Positions 23,568 through 35,300 are shown, counted from the first letter of the stretch. The stretch: 64,000 nucleotides of DNA from Silene conica (GCA_029255685.2 CM055318.2:30058001-30122000), one strand, 5' to 3'. Numbers and translations: made by a program. The notes: generated from the letters alone by a model not told the origin.

Positions 23568-23696
23568 TGTAACGCCCCGACCCAAACCTAGGACCAGAAA
23601 TGTTAACCACGGTAGCTCGCTCGCCAGGCTATGTACTGGCCCCACAGATCAACACGAGTCCTTTCCAACACATTTTGTCCTCACTCACACACATCC

Positions 23697-23767
23697 CGAG
23701 AACCTTCTTAGGAGGGCACCCATCCTAAGACTACTCCCAGTCAAGCACGCTTAAGTTTGGAGATCTT
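23697..23767 (-). promoter_or_regulatory. 5S rRNA-derived internal promoter segment
   Basis: From memory of the plant 5S consensus, the minus strand keeps the stretch around AAGCGTGCTTG, AGTAGTCTTAGGATGGGTG and CCTCCTAAGAAG, with several substitutions. In Cassandra this segment serves Pol III. Whether it still works here is unknown. Confidence 0.75.
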
Positions 23768-23773
23768 TCGCAT

Positions 23774-23776
23774 GGA
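23774..23776. repeat. 3-bp CACTA target duplication GGA, left
   Basis: GGA precedes TACTACAAG here, and GGA follows CTTGTAGTA at 43593-43595. Confidence 0.8.
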
Positions 23777-24005
23777 TACTACAAGAATATGCAAAACAGG
23801 CGACGGAAAATGGCGACTGTCTTTTGTAGTCGCCAATTTGGCGACTAAAAATAAAATTTGGCGACTCAAAGTTTTCACTAACTTTTTGTCCCCACCGACA
23901 CAAAATGGCGGCTAAAACAAACATTTGGCGATATTTAGCGCCAAAATTGGCGACTGAAATTCGTTAGTCGCCAAACATAAGTTGTCAGTCGCCAAAAAAC
24001 GCGAT
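23777..24005. repeat. Left terminal and subterminal repeats of the CACTA element
   Basis: About eight direct and inverted copies of TTGGCGACT/AGTCGCCAA follow the terminal repeat. They match the vocabulary at 43200-43592. In CACTA elements such arrays bind the TNPA protein. Confidence 0.85.
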
Positions 24006-24850
24006 ATGAATCGAAACTCCTTTCCTTTCACTATGCGCGTCTAATTTTTTTTCTCCAAAAAAACACAAAAACCCGACTTCCCTTAACACTTTTCTGTCAC
24101 CACCCACTACTTGCACCTCCTCCACCACCACCACCGGCCACCACAACAGCCACCACCAAGGTCACGGCCACCAGCAGCAGCAACTTCCCTCCTCTTCTTT
24201 TCCTTTATTCAATTGAAGGTTTGTATTCTTTTTAGTTTAATTTCAAGTTTTAGTTTGATTTTTGTTTTGTTTTGTAGATTTAGTGATGTAGTAGCCAATT
24301 AGGATCGTCTTAGCTTATTAGGTTGTAGTTAATTAAGTTATAGTATCCAATTAGGATGTTAATTAGATAAATAGAGGGTTAGGGTTTATATGAAATTGGG
24401 GGTTAGGGTTGATATGATTAATGTTGTTTGCCTTATTAATGTTGTTATGCTTGTAATCGTTACTTAATTATGTTAAATTATGGGTTAGAGTTTATAAAAA
24501 TTGGGGATTTTTGATAAGTTAGTGTGTAAAATTTGGGATTTTTGATAAGTTAGTGTGTAAAATTGTGAATTTTTGATAAGTTGTAGTTAATTAAGTTATA
24601 GTAGTCTTTCAATTGTACAATTTGTTGTATAATGTTGATTAAGACGATGTTATTTGTCTTATTAATGTTGTTATGCTTGTATTTGTTACTTAATTATGGC
24701 AAATTAGGGGTTATGATTTATAAAAAATGGGGATTTTTGATAAGTTGTTATTATCCTATGATTGAGGTTGTTGTTTAAGTTAGTGTGTAATTTTAGATGT
24801 AATTTTATTGTTGAAAATTATTTTGTTTATGGATTTTTGTTTAGATTAGA
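24006..24850. other. CACTA 5' untranslated and intron-like region
   Basis: A CCA-rich stretch (24107-24180) is followed by AT-rich DNA with a locally repeated segment, GGGATTTTTGATAAGTTAGT (near 24505, 24535, 24560 and 24731). No coding block seen. Confidence 0.55.
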
Positions 24851-26608
24851 ATGAAGAGATTGAAACGTTCATGGATGTATGATGAAAGGGTTGGTATTAA
24901 GAAAAACGTCGTAATGCTAGGTTTATAGAGGGTGTTGCCGAGTTTATTGAATTTGCTAAGCAACAAGATGAATATAACTTGATAGAAAATAAACTTAGGG
25001 GTCCTTGTAACAAATGTAAAAACATGAAATACATATCTGTCATTGAGGTACAACAACATCTCTATACAAACGGGTTTTTGTCCAAATTATTATAATTGGA
25101 TTTCTCATGGAGAAGTATATTCTCCAATTCACGAACAACCTCACATCCAACAACTTGATGAGAACCCATACAGAGATATGATTGTTGATGCATTAGAGTT
25201 TAATGTTCTGAATAATGACGACCGTCGAGCTATGAATGAAGAACAACCTCCAAATCTCCAAGCAAAGACTTTTTTTGACATGTTAAAAGCTGCGGAACAA
25301 CCTTTATATGAAGGCAGCAGAATGTCATTATTACAAGCCGCCTCTAGGATAGTAACCTTGAAGTGTGAACATAATATGTCATTTAATGCCGTTGATGGTA
25401 TCTTCTTTGCTTGAGGATGCTATCCCCGAAGATAACGTCATGACTCGAAGTTTCTACAACACCAAAAAAGTAGTTAAAGGTCTTCAGTTACTGCATCAAA
25501 AGATTGATGCATGTCCCGAAGGATGTATGCTATTTTGGAAAGATGATGCGTTACTTTACAAGTGCAAAAAATGTGGAGGGGATATATTTGAGACAAGTGA
25601 TGGAGATGTTGTTTTGAAAGCGAAAAAAGGCAACAAGAGTAATAGAAGGGGTCAAAAGTGTAAGAAACCAATAGCAGAAAACCAATTAATTTACCTTCCT
25701 CTTTTCCCAAGACTTCAAAGAATTTCTTCTACCAAAAAAATTGCCAAACAAATGACATGGCACAAAGAAAATCCGCGTACTCCGGGGAAGATGTGTCATC
25801 CAAGTGACGGGGAAGAATGGAAACGATTTGATCAGATATATCCTAAATTTGTCGAGGAACCCCGGAATGTGCGACTTGGCTTGTGTACGGATGGACCTAG
25901 TCCTTTTACCCAATTTGGCAAGAATTACTCTTGTTGGCTCGTAATGGTCACACCATACAACTTACCTCATTGGTTATGTATGAAAAGAGAATTTATTTTC
26001 TTGTCTCTCATTATTCCCGGGCCTAAAAATCCGAAAGGCCATTTGGATGTTTATTTACAACCATTAGTGGAAGAATTGAGAAAATTGTGGGAAGTTGGGG
26101 TGGAAACATATGACGTTTCTAGAAAGCAAAATTTTCAACTTAGAGCTTCACTTTTATGGACAATAAACGATTTCCCGCATATGGTATGCTATTTGGTTGG
26201 TCTACTGCGGGACAAAAGCATGTCCTCATTGCATGGGTGAAAGTAAAGCTTTTTGGCTTCCAAATTGCAAGAAAATGAGTTGGTTTGATTGTCATAGATG
26301 CTTCTTACCAGAAAGTAATATTTTTAGGAGCAACAACAAAGCTTTCAAAAAAGGTAAACAAGTACTTGATGATGCTCAGGTTCATCTTCCGGGTTATGCG
26401 GTGTGGGAGTTGGTACGTGATTTGCCATCTTCTATTGATGGTACCGAAGAAGAGTTTAAAGAGCTGAAAAAGAAGAAGAATGGTTGGTATAAAAGAAGCA
26501 TTTTTTGGGACCTTCCATATTGGAAAACTATGTTAACCAGGCACAATTTGATGTAATGCACATAGAGAAGATCTTTTTTGAGCAACTCATTGACATGATC
26601 ATGGATGT
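24851..26608 (+). pseudogene. CACTA transposase (TNP2 type), N-terminal and central part
   Basis: An ATG at 24851 opens the transposase-associated domain (SWMYDERVG, FIEGVAEFIEFAKQQ, GPCNKCKN, QQHLYTNGF, YYNWISHGE). The TNP2/Transposase_21 region follows: EGSRMSLLQAASRIVTLK, LLEDAIPEDN, CPEGCMLFWKDD, YKCKKCGGDIFE, MCHPSDGEEWKRFD, LGLCTDGPSPFTQFGKNYSCW, GPKNPKGHLDVYLQPLVEEL, FDVMHIEKIFFEQL. Frame changes occur near 24900, 25075, 25400, 26195 and 26550. The protein would cut and join element ends as the catalytic partner. The gene is interrupted at 26608 by the Athila element and resumes at 39526 at the duplicated GATGT. Each feature is visible; the domain names are established. Confidence 0.9.
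26604..26608. repeat. Target-site duplication GATGT, left
   Basis: Exact match of 39526-39530; defines the Athila insertion in the transposase gene. Confidence 0.95.
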
Positions 26609-27492
26609 TGACACGGCTGTCGCAACCCTATCAAAGATAACCAACTGGCCTAACTAATGTAGCAAGGAAGTCGGGATCGTATCCACAGGGAGACTAATAT
26701 GAATTCTAAAAGCTAAACTAAAATCCGTCAAGGTAACCAAAATTGGGGGTTTTGTTTGTTGTTTTGACTAAACTAAAAGTAGTGAAGGAAAAAGAGAAAT
26801 AAAGAGCGTAAAAGATATGAGAATAAAATAAGATAAAGAGAAACTAGGACAGTCGGTTCACCAATGAAGGTATAACGGATAAGGACTAGGTTGCAGATCG
26901 GTCACTGATAAAAGTATAAGGGGCAGTGAAAAGGTCCTCTCAGATCGCTATTCGCCCTAAAATGCTTCTAGCGGGCTCTCGCAACTTACTAGGGCACTCT
27001 AATGTTTATGACAGGTCTAACCCTCACCAGGCTCTCGATCTTAGGTCGGGGTTTACCAAACAAATAATTAGCTACGTCGACTTAACCAATTAAAAGCAAT
27101 AAAATGCCATAAATAGCAACAAAGGCAAAGATTAATAACCGATCTAGCCTAGTCAAGTATCGTCACAATTTCATTGGATCCCCTATATCCTAGTCAAGGG
27201 AGTTAGCTATTCATGATGGGATTGACAATAAGGGAAATCAAAATACATACGGAATATAACATGTTCGCAAGAAAAATAAAAATTAAAGAGACAGAAAGAT
27301 GAAGCAAGGAGTAAAGAGAAATAAAAAATAAGAACAACCGTGAGAAAATGGATTACCAAGTATTAAAAATGTGGCAGAGAGAAAATTCCAAAAAGCTAGA
27401 TCTCTAAAAATCAGAGAGCATTTCTTGATTCAGTTACCAGGGTAAAAAGAAGTGTAGAAAGTAGAATGACCTAAAGAGTACATAGTGCAGCG

Positions 27493-27500
27493 TTTTTATA
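27493..27500 (-). promoter_or_regulatory. TATA box in Athila 3' LTR
   Basis: The minus strand reads TATAAAAA, about 90 bp downstream of the palindrome array. The equivalent box in the 5' LTR is at 39033-39040 and would drive the element. Confidence 0.6.
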
Positions 27501-27588
27501 CTCAAGCCCAACAAAAGAAAATAAAAAAAAAAGGAAAACTAATTAACTTAAAAACCAAAGAAAGAAAAACTGTTCCGCGTATCAGGCA

Positions 27589-27823
27589 TGTCGATCGACA
27601 TGGAATTGTGTCGATCGACACACCCAATTCCTCCAAATCAAGCTTTTCCTGTGACGATGCTCCTCTGTCGATCGGCAAAGGCCTCACATGTCGATCGACA
27701 TTAAACTTGTGTCGATCGACACACTATTAAAGCTTCAAAGAACTAATCTCCTGTGACGACTGCTGCATGACGATCGGCATAACTTTCACTGTCGATCGAC
27801 ATAACTGACTGCGTCGATCGACA
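27589..27823. repeat. TGTCGATCGACA palindrome array, 3' LTR
   Basis: Five perfect or near-perfect TGTCGATCGACA copies, one GCGTCGATCGACAT and three decayed relatives with GATCGGCA or GACGATC cores lie in 235 bp just upstream of the TATA box in element orientation. Confidence 0.9.
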
Positions 27824-27985
27824 TGGCATGACATGTCCAATTATGCTCATAAGTCCGTAGAACCTGAAAAGCACACAATTCACCAGTAGCGAGAATTTGG
27901 AGGGAAAAACAGCACAAAAGACTTGATAACACATGAAAATGCGCGCCGCGAGAAAGGAAAAACTATGCATAAACTGCGCGCATCA

Positions 27986-28004
27986 AACCTCCCCAAACCA
28001 AGCT
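27986..28004 (-). other. Polypurine tract of the Athila element
   Basis: The minus strand reads GGTTTGGGGAGGTT directly before the 3' LTR. A second similar tract is internal, at about 29440-29452. Confidence 0.85.
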
Positions 28005-29621
28005 CTTGCTTGTCCCCAAGCAAGCATCAAGAACAACAGAGGTGAGGACTATGGAACGGCATGCGACTCAGAGTGAACTATACAGATAACTCGTCCAAGT
28101 TAATTTCAGCGTAATTAGTGACAACCAAACCTATGAACACAAAATCACCTGCAAACGAGTATGACTAATGACCAAAAATTACCGAACTGTTGACCTTGAA
28201 AGACTTATCTATGTCGGACTCTCTCGGGCCGCTCTTCACTCATTCAAAGCATAAGGTGAGTAAAAATTTTTGTAAGAGAGACAAGAAATTTAGACGCTCA
28301 CCTAACTCGACCTGCAAGAACATGCATGCAATGTAACATGATAAATATCTCTAGCAACCGTACACATACACTCCAACCAAACGAGGTCCATAACACATGC
28401 CGAGGACTTACACAAAACTGCGAGGTGAGGTAAACGGGTAAGAAGGGGCAAAACGATTTGGATATGTGGAGGTAGAAGTCAAGCTAGTACCGAAAATGTC
28501 CAAAGGTCACAAGGTTCCACTTCTAAACCGTCTTCAAACATTAAACACAAAGCCGATTATGGCATAAGCTCCTTTCCAACTATGAAAAACTCCTTATATA
28601 ATATAAAAATCAGCATAGGAGTCAACTCACTTATCATTTTTCCTCTTTCCATCTTTCATTTTCTCCCTTTTTCTCTTTATTATTTTTTTTTCTTCTGTTT
28701 CTCTGTTTTTTTTTTTTTCTTTTCAACACAAACTCCATTCATTTTTTTTTTATTTATTTATTTTTTTTTTTCATTTTTCATCTTTCATTTTCTCCCTTTT
28801 TCTTGTACTCCTTCCTTCCAACACAGAAACATTTCTTTCCTTTATCCTCATGAGTTCACCACATCACGACTTCTGAACTTACATGTAGACTAGCTTGACA
28901 AAGGTAGGCTAAATAGGAATTTAGTCGATTAAAAGGTCAAAACAAGGCAATTTTGGCTAATGTGAGGCTAAAAGGATAAATGTAAAGGAAGGGTCGCCTC
29001 TCCACATGTGTCACCACCACAAACCCGAGTGCATATAGGCAAAAGAGATAGATTTCATGCTTATGCAGTTTGATGTTACATGCCTTGCAAGGAGTACTAC
29101 TCACATCCTAGATGAAACCAATCGTGAATGTCATTGGTTTATGGAAGCTCTATACCTTAGAATGTTTAAGTAGGTTGCCAACATAAGTCAAATCCACACG
29201 TTCGGTAAAATTTGTCAAAAACTCGTAGACTATGCAGATGATTTCTGTTCGAAAGATAGGTGTCACAAAAGCACGACTTGGACGAGATAGCAAGAGTATA
29301 AAGGCAAAAATCATCATAGTTACATAACCATTCCGACCGACTCAACCTAAAGGCTAACCTAAAAAGGAAAAAGAAAAAGAAAAAAAAACAAAAAAGAAAA
29401 GAAAGAAAAACAAACCGACATAGGTTATGTATACCCTCCCCAAACCAAATCATACAATGCCCTCATTGTACTCAGCATACAAGCAACAGCAGCAGATATG
29501 CAAGGGGAAAAAGCAAAATAACGACGAAAAGCAAAAGAAAAAAAAAAAAAAGAAAGAAAAGGAAAACTTACAACCTATATACAAAGCCTCCCCAAACCAG
29601 CCCAAACTAGGGGAGCGGCCG
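28005..29621 (-). other. Athila 3' non-coding region
   Basis: Long stretch without a gene. It holds a thymine/pyrimidine-rich tract (28625-28815), an A/G-rich tract (29360-29415, 29500-29565) and an internal purine tract GATTTGGTTTGGGGAGGG (about 29437-29454, minus). Parts of it are recognisable in the decayed copies at 51360-52034 and 57240-57420, which is how those were assigned. Confidence 0.7.
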
Positions 29622-31199
29622 CTAGTCTGACCCCGTGTATTCTGGGTCGTCATCATCCGCATCATCATGGTCCTCCGCCTCATCATCTGCCTCAGCCTCA
29701 CTTGTTCTCTCCTCGTTATGGACACGCCTATTCTGGGTAGGACTAGGTGGGTATCCTCCAGCTGGGTATCGGAACCAAGAAGGGTGTACCACATCGGGGG
29801 CAATGTTGCCTTCCTTGACATTGGCGTTATAACTGTGGTAGGCGAAAAGTGACTGGTCGATCCGCGCCTGTCTAATGTCCCTGCACATCTCAAGAAGCAA
29901 ATGGTCACGTGCCTCCTGGTTCATTACCGGAGGAGGCACAAAAGGTGGGATAGGGACATAATTAGCCGGGTACTTAAGACGCGGTCGAGTCTCAGAGGTA
30001 GAAGGTTCGGGTGTCAAAGTCACGGGAGGAACCACGGGATGGGGCAAACTACCGGAAGGTTGGCCTAGCTCCGTGGTGGACCCCGACGAAAACTGCCCGG
30101 ATGACAGTTTATAAGAAGGGGTCGGAGGCTTAGGTTGCCTAGGGTGGACGGATGAGTCAAACTTCGGCATAGGTGAAAGAGGAGGCAGACTGGCGAAAGG
30201 CACTCGGACCGGTGAAGCGCCCTCGACTTTCCACTGTAAGAACGGCTTAGTTTCCAACCAATGAGCATTTACCATGTACTTCGTGTTAAGCAAACGACTA
30301 GCAACTAAACTGGTTGGGTTAGTCGGACCCAAGGGGACTAAATGGGAGGGTGGAAAACCAGGCACGAGACGACGGGCAAGGTGACTGATCACGCCACCAC
30401 AATGAATAAACTTCAAGTTAGTGGCGCTCTCAAGATGTTCTGCGACTAATTCAGCCACATTTAAAACAAAAGGGTCCTTTTGGTCGATGTTCAGATACCC
30501 TGCCACCATCTCTAGCTCCTGAACGGTCAAATTATTTGGTTCCTTTCGACCGAAAATAGTGCTCCCCACAAGACGAAACCAATAACGAAGGGGGGGGTGG
30601 TCTATATCATTGCCCTTCGGGCGGCCACGAAGGTTAGTAGACATTGATTTTCTAAGAAGTAAAGGGAGCCCATCTCTTGGGGCACTTCTACTACCGACGT
30701 TAGCCAACCCAAGGTAAGCCCCTAACTCTGTCAAGGTCAGCCTATAACTGCAGTTAAGGAGGCGGAAAGAGACAAGGCCCTCCTCAATACCTTCATCCTC
30801 ATCTTCGGGTTCATACACATAACTGCTGAAAAATTCGTAAGTCAAAGATGCATATGTGTACTCAAGCATTTTAATAAGGCCACTAGTTCCGGTTCCCCTA
30901 AGTAGACTGACAACTGAGTCATGGACTTCTGCTCCTAAGGATTCTAGTGACACAGCGTCAAAAAAACGGGTAGGAATGATGGTACGAGTACGAAGTTCAT
31001 CAAACCTGTCTCGTTGCTCTTGTGAAACGAAAACCACATTTGGAAAGCCGTCAATGCTACTGATTTGTGCTCGAGGTACTATCGCCACTTCGGGTTGTTC
31101 GCCTGTCCCAATCCCGCTGCTAGGGTCGCTTGTTGGCTTTGACTGCTCACCGCTATCTCCAATATTCATGGTTCTTCGTCGCTTTCCCCTACTATCCAT
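29622..31199 (-). CDS. ATHILA ORF-1-type protein (env-position frame)
   Basis: A frame of 525 codons from the Met at 31199 (MDSRGKRRR), between gag-pol and the 3' LTR, where Athila elements carry their extra gene. Residues about 55-230 carry the pattern I associate with the ATHILA ORF-1 family: RDRFDELRTRTIIPTRFFD, LGAEVHDSVVSLL, YTYASLTYEFFSSYVYEP, FRLLNCSYRLTLTELGAYLGL, RYWFRLVGSTIFGR. A Pro/Ser-rich middle and a very acidic C-terminus (repeated Asp/Glu) follow. I see no clear signal peptide or membrane segment, so an envelope role is not supported by sequence. The frame is open further upstream to 31307, but a good splice acceptor (TTTGCAG) ends at 31209, so the upstream part is probably intron. 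Confidence 0.85.
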   Translation of the reverse strand: MDSRGKRRRTMNIGDSGEQSKPTSDPSSGIGTGEQPEVAIVPRAQISSIDGFPNVVFVSQEQRDRFDELRTRTIIPTRFFDAVSLESLGAEVHDSVVSLLRGTGTSGLIKMLEYTYASLTYEFFSSYVYEPEDEDEGIEEGLVSFRLLNCSYRLTLTELGAYLGLANVGSRSAPRDGLPLLLRKSMSTNLRGRPKGNDIDHPPLRYWFRLVGSTIFGRKEPNNLTVQELEMVAGYLNIDQKDPFVLNVAELVAEHLESATNLKFIHCGGVISHLARRLVPGFPPSHLVPLGPTNPTSLVASRLLNTKYMVNAHWLETKPFLQWKVEGASPVRVPFASLPPLSPMPKFDSSVHPRQPKPPTPSYKLSSGQFSSGSTTELGQPSGSLPHPVVPPVTLTPEPSTSETRPRLKYPANYVPIPPFVPPPVMNQEARDHLLLEMCRDIRQARIDQSLFAYHSYNANVKEGNIAPDVVHPSWFRYPAGGYPPSPTQNRRVHNEERTSEAEADDEAEDHDDADDDDPEYTGSD

Positions 31200-31208
31200 C
31201 GTTAATAC

Positions 31209-31543
31209 CTGCAAATTACAATTTTTCGAATTAAAAATCCGAAATTCCAGCACCCGAATTCGCGATGTATCGAATTGAAATGGGGAAAACGGTAGAGTCA
31301 CGCTCAAACACCATAGGGTTTACGTTGTTGCTTCTTTGTTCTTAATTTGTAATTAAACGACGGAAAGAAACAAGAGAGCAACAAGGGTTTGAAATGAAAA
31401 AACAGAACCGCAAAACCCCTAACCCTAAATCGCGAATTTCGCAGTGAATTGAAAATGTCGATTAAAGTGCATAAATCATTAGGATTAACAAGCCCTACCT
31501 CTAAATCACAATTAATTTGAAAAAAAAAAGTAAGGAAACTTAC
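31209..31543 (-). other. Candidate intron before the ORF-1-type gene
   Basis: The minus strand shows a consensus donor, TTG followed by GTAAGT, at 31544/31543 and a pyrimidine-poor but acceptable acceptor, TTTGCAG, ending at 31209, nine bases upstream of the ATG. This would let the frame be expressed from a spliced RNA. Inferred only. Confidence 0.4.
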
Positions 31544-31612
31544 CAATAAAACCACGAACTGATTTGGGAAAAACGCGAAAACTGCAAACCCTAACCCTAA
31601 ATCGCGAATTTC
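31412..31612. repeat. Two copies of a telo-box-like CCCTAACCCTAAATCGCGAA segment
   Basis: CCCTAACCCTAAATCGCGAA occurs at about 31418-31437 and 31590-31609, about 172 bp apart, within a loose duplication. The CCCTAA units match the plant telomere/telo-box type. Confidence 0.7.
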
Positions 31613-32318
31613 AACTCAAATTGGGGGAATGGAAGTGATGATGCGGGCAATAAAGGATTGAAACGAAGAAAAACAAAAGGATTTGCAGTAGGGGATGGGG
31701 GAAAAATATAAACGAGAATGAGAAGGTGAAATGGAAACTGAAGAGAGAAAAGGGGAATTTGCGTTTCTTAATCAAAGAGGTTGTCAACAATAGGCGTGTC
31801 GATCGACACATTATACATATGTCGATCGACACGAAGCATAGTCTGAGGAAAACGAAAAGGAACCCCTGTGTCGACGGTTCTCTTTTATTGTCGAGTGTGT
31901 CACTTATGTCGATCGACATATGTATAATGTGTCGATCGACACAAATGAACCTCTTCAAAAACCCTGTGACGATCAAAGCTGTCGACCATCCTCCTCCTTT
32001 TTCATTGTCTATCGTCATACTTAGCCAATGTTGATCGACAATGCTAATAAGACGGAATCGTAAGCACAACTTGAGAATAGCATACGACGACCTACGCGGC
32101 TGGAAATTCCTCCCTGACATAGCTCAACATGACCTACACAAATCTCATAGAAGCAATAAGTTCCCTAATCCTCACTCACCGAAACGAGAACAAACTAACT
32201 AAAAAGCGTTGAAAGAAAGAGAAAAACTTAACTAAAGCATGCAAGGTAAAAGTTTTTACAGACGGGTTGCCTCCCGTTTAGCGCTGGTTTATCAAGGTCC
32301 CGCTCGACCTTTGTTACC
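31613..32318 (-). other. Spacer between gag-pol and ORF-1 with long inverted repeat
   Basis: Non-coding. It contains four TGTCGATCGACA palindromes (31797-31808, 31820-31831, 31907-31918, 31930-31941) that together form an inverted repeat with arms of about 36 bp (31795-31831 and 31906-31942), spaced by about 75 bp. The rest is A/T-rich. Confidence 0.85.
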
Positions 32319-35300
32319 TCAATGATCAGAGTCGCCGATGGGTTCAAGGTGCAACACCTCAATCACTCCAATTACTTCACCTTGATCACGATAGTGCTTA
32401 ACTTGATGTCCATTTACCTTAAATCTTTCTCCTGCGGCATTCTCAACTTCCACTGCACCAAACTTAGACACATTAGTGATAGTGAAAGGGCCAGACCATT
32501 TAGATTTTAACTTACCTGGAAATAGGCGAAGCCTGGAATTGTATAGTAGCACTTTTTCTCCCACTTTGAAATCACGAATGAGGATTTTCTTATCATGCCA
32601 CCTCTTTGTCTTCTCTTTGTAGACGCGTGCACTGTCATAGGCATTGAGCCTAAATTCCTCCAGTTCATCAAGCTGCAAAAGTCTCTTTTCACCACTCAAC
32701 TTAGGATCAAAGTTGAGCTCTTTCACTGCCCACCAAGCCTTGAATTCCAACTCCACAGGTAGATGGCAAGACTTACCATAGACTAGTCGATAAGGTGATG
32801 TGCCTATTGGAGTTTTGAAGGCGGTACGGTAGGCCCAGAGGGTATCATCCAACTTCATACTCCAATCCTTTCTTGACTTGGACACTACCTTGGCTAGGAT
32901 CTCCTTGATCTCCCTATTGGAGACCTCAACCTGCCCGCTAGTTTGGGGATGATATCCCACACCTCGACGATGTGAAACACCATACTTTGTGAAAAGAGTT
33001 GACAACTTGTTATCCCTAAAGTGCATGCCACGATCACTTATGACAATGCGTGGCACACCAAATCGTGGGAATATGATCTTTTTAAACAATGACACAACAG
33101 TCTTAGCATCACAAGAGACCGAAGCAACGGCCTCTACCCATTTTGACACGTAATCGACAGCTACGAGGATATACCTGTTTCCCTTAGATGACGGGAAAGG
33201 ACCCTGAAAATCGATTCCCCAAACATCAAAAACCTCAACTTCCAAGATGCCAACCTGAGGCATCTCGTGCCTCCTGGAAATGTTACCAGTGCGTTGACAA
33301 GCATCACAAGAGGTAACAAACATTTTCGCATCATAAAACATGGTAGGCCAAAAGAAACCAGATTGAAGTACCTTAGCCACGGTCCGGGATGGACCGTGGT
33401 GGCCGCCATAGGAAGAGGAATGACAAGCCTCCAGAATAGCTTTTGTTTCCCACTGTGGGATGCATCTCCTGTACAGTCCATCAGCACATTCTTTGAAAAG
33501 GAAAGGGTCATCCCAAAAATAACGCTTCACATCGTGGAGGAATCGCTTTCTCTGTTGAAAACTCAAATCCGGCGGTAGAAGATTACCTACAATAAAGTTG
33601 GCAAAGTCAGCATACCAAGGAATCTCAGAAACAGACAAAGCAAGCAAACTCTCGTCAGGAAAGAAATCATTAATAGGAAGAGTGTCTCCCTCATTTTGTA
33701 ACTCCAATCGAGACAAATGGTCAGCAACAAGGTTTTCAGAACCTTTCTTGTCTCGAATCTCCAAATCAAATTCCTGAATCAGGAGTACCCATCTCAGCAA
33801 TCGCGGTTTGGCATCCTTCTTCACCAAGAGTTGTTTCAGAGCGGTATGATCGGTGAAGATAATCACTTTTGACCCCAGCAAATATGACCTGAACTTCTCT
33901 AACGCATATACCACGGCCAACATTTCTTTTTCTGTGGTACCATACTTGACCTGCGTCTCATCCAATGTCCTACTTGCATAGTAGATTGCACTCAGAGCTT
34001 TTCCTTTCCTTTGTCCTAGCACTGCGCCAACCGCGTAATCACTCGCGTCACACATTATCTCAAAAGGAAGCTCCCAATCCGGTGCTTGGATTATGGGCGC
34101 GGTGATCAAGGCTTCCTTTAACCTGTTGAAAGCATTAAGGCACTCGTCAGAAAAATCAAAAGACACATCCTTAATCAGCAACCGTGTAAGCGGTTTAGCA
34201 ATTTTAGAAAAGTCCTTGATAAACCGGCGATAAAATCCGGCATGACCAAGGAAACTTCTAACCCCCTTGACGTTAATGGGAGGGGGTAATTGCTCTATCA
34301 CCTGCACTTTTGCTTTGTCTACCTGTATACCCTTATCTGAAACCAAATGACCAAGAACGACACCCTCGTTCACCATGAAATGACATTTCTCCCAATTCAA
34401 AACCAAGTTAACCTCAATGCATCTCTGCAAGATTTTATCAAGGTTAGATAAACAAGAAGAAAAATCAGACCCATACACACTGAAATCATCCATAAAGACT
34501 TCCATGATTGACTCGATATACTTGGAAAAAATTCCCATCATGCACCTTTGAAAGGTAGCTGGGGCATTACAGAGACCAAATGGCATCCTGCGATATGCGT
34601 AAACACCATAGGGACAAGTAAAAGTCGTCTTTTCTTGGTCATCAGGGTGAATGGGAATCTGAAAGAATCCCGAATACCCATCCAAATAACAGAAAAACTT
34701 ATGTGATGTCAATCTCTCTAACATCTGGTCAATGAAAGGGAGAGGGAAATGGTCTTTCTTAGTAGCGGTATTCAACTGCCTATAGTCAATACACATCCGC
34801 CACCCAGTCACAGTCCTAGTTGGTATTAATTCATTCTTATCATTTCTAATTACAGTAGTCCCTCCTTTCTTAGGAACTACGTGAACTGGGCTTACCCAAT
34901 TAGAATCAGAAATAGAATAGATTATACCTGCATCCAGAAGTTTCATCACCTCTTTCCTTACCACATCCTGCATATTCTGATTTAGCCGGCGTAAACCTTG
35001 CGCACGAGGTTTGTGACCTTCTTCCAGGTTGATTCGATGCATGCAGAAATCAGGACTAATACCTGTCAAGTCATCTAAACTGTATCCCATAGCTTTCTTA
35101 TTTTTTTTCAAAACAACCAACAAGTCAGCGAGTTGGCCAGCATCAAGTTTAGAACTAACTATGAAAGGATATAGTTCAAGATCATCAAGGAAAACATACC
35201 TGAGATGGGAAGGGAGGGGTTTGAGTTCTGGTTTTGTTACCTCTGCAGTATAAGAGGTTTCCATTATCGCATCAACCGTCTCACCTTTCTCTAGGGTGTA

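Larger units (their letters stand above)
23568..23776 (-). repeat. Cassandra-like solo LTR, first half, with 5S rRNA similarity
   Basis: TGTAACGCCCCGACCC opens the LTR; its other half is 43596-43735, ending GTATTACA. Together they make about 350 bp, the usual size of a Cassandra TRIM LTR. On the minus strand 23767-23697 reads TTAAGCGTGCTTG and then TTAGGATGGGTG, the A-box and C-box region of plant 5S rRNA, the hallmark of Cassandra. The 5-bp duplication AAGAA encloses the pair, and no internal region or second LTR is present. Confidence 0.82.
26609..27985 (-). repeat. 3' LTR of the Athila element
   Basis: TGACACGGCTGTCGC to CGCGCATCA, 1377 bp, nearly identical to 38149-39525. Confidence 0.97.

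Noticed and set aside
23697..23767. A real 5S rRNA gene
   Set aside because: Only part of the 5S sequence is present, with many substitutions, inside an LTR with its own duplication. A Cassandra-type LTR explains it better.
28582..28893. Plus-strand frame that looks like membrane segments
   Set aside because: The Phe/Leu runs come from the pyrimidine tract in the Athila 3' non-coding region, not from a gene.
29622..31199. Calling the ORF-1-type frame a viral envelope gene
   Set aside because: I see no signal peptide, fusion segment or membrane anchor. Position alone is not enough, so it is named after the ATHILA ORF-1 family.
31726..32120. Frames with CRST or VDRH repeats in the Athila spacer
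   Set aside because: They are by-products of the TGTCGATCGACA palindromes in both strands; no codon-level sign of a gene.
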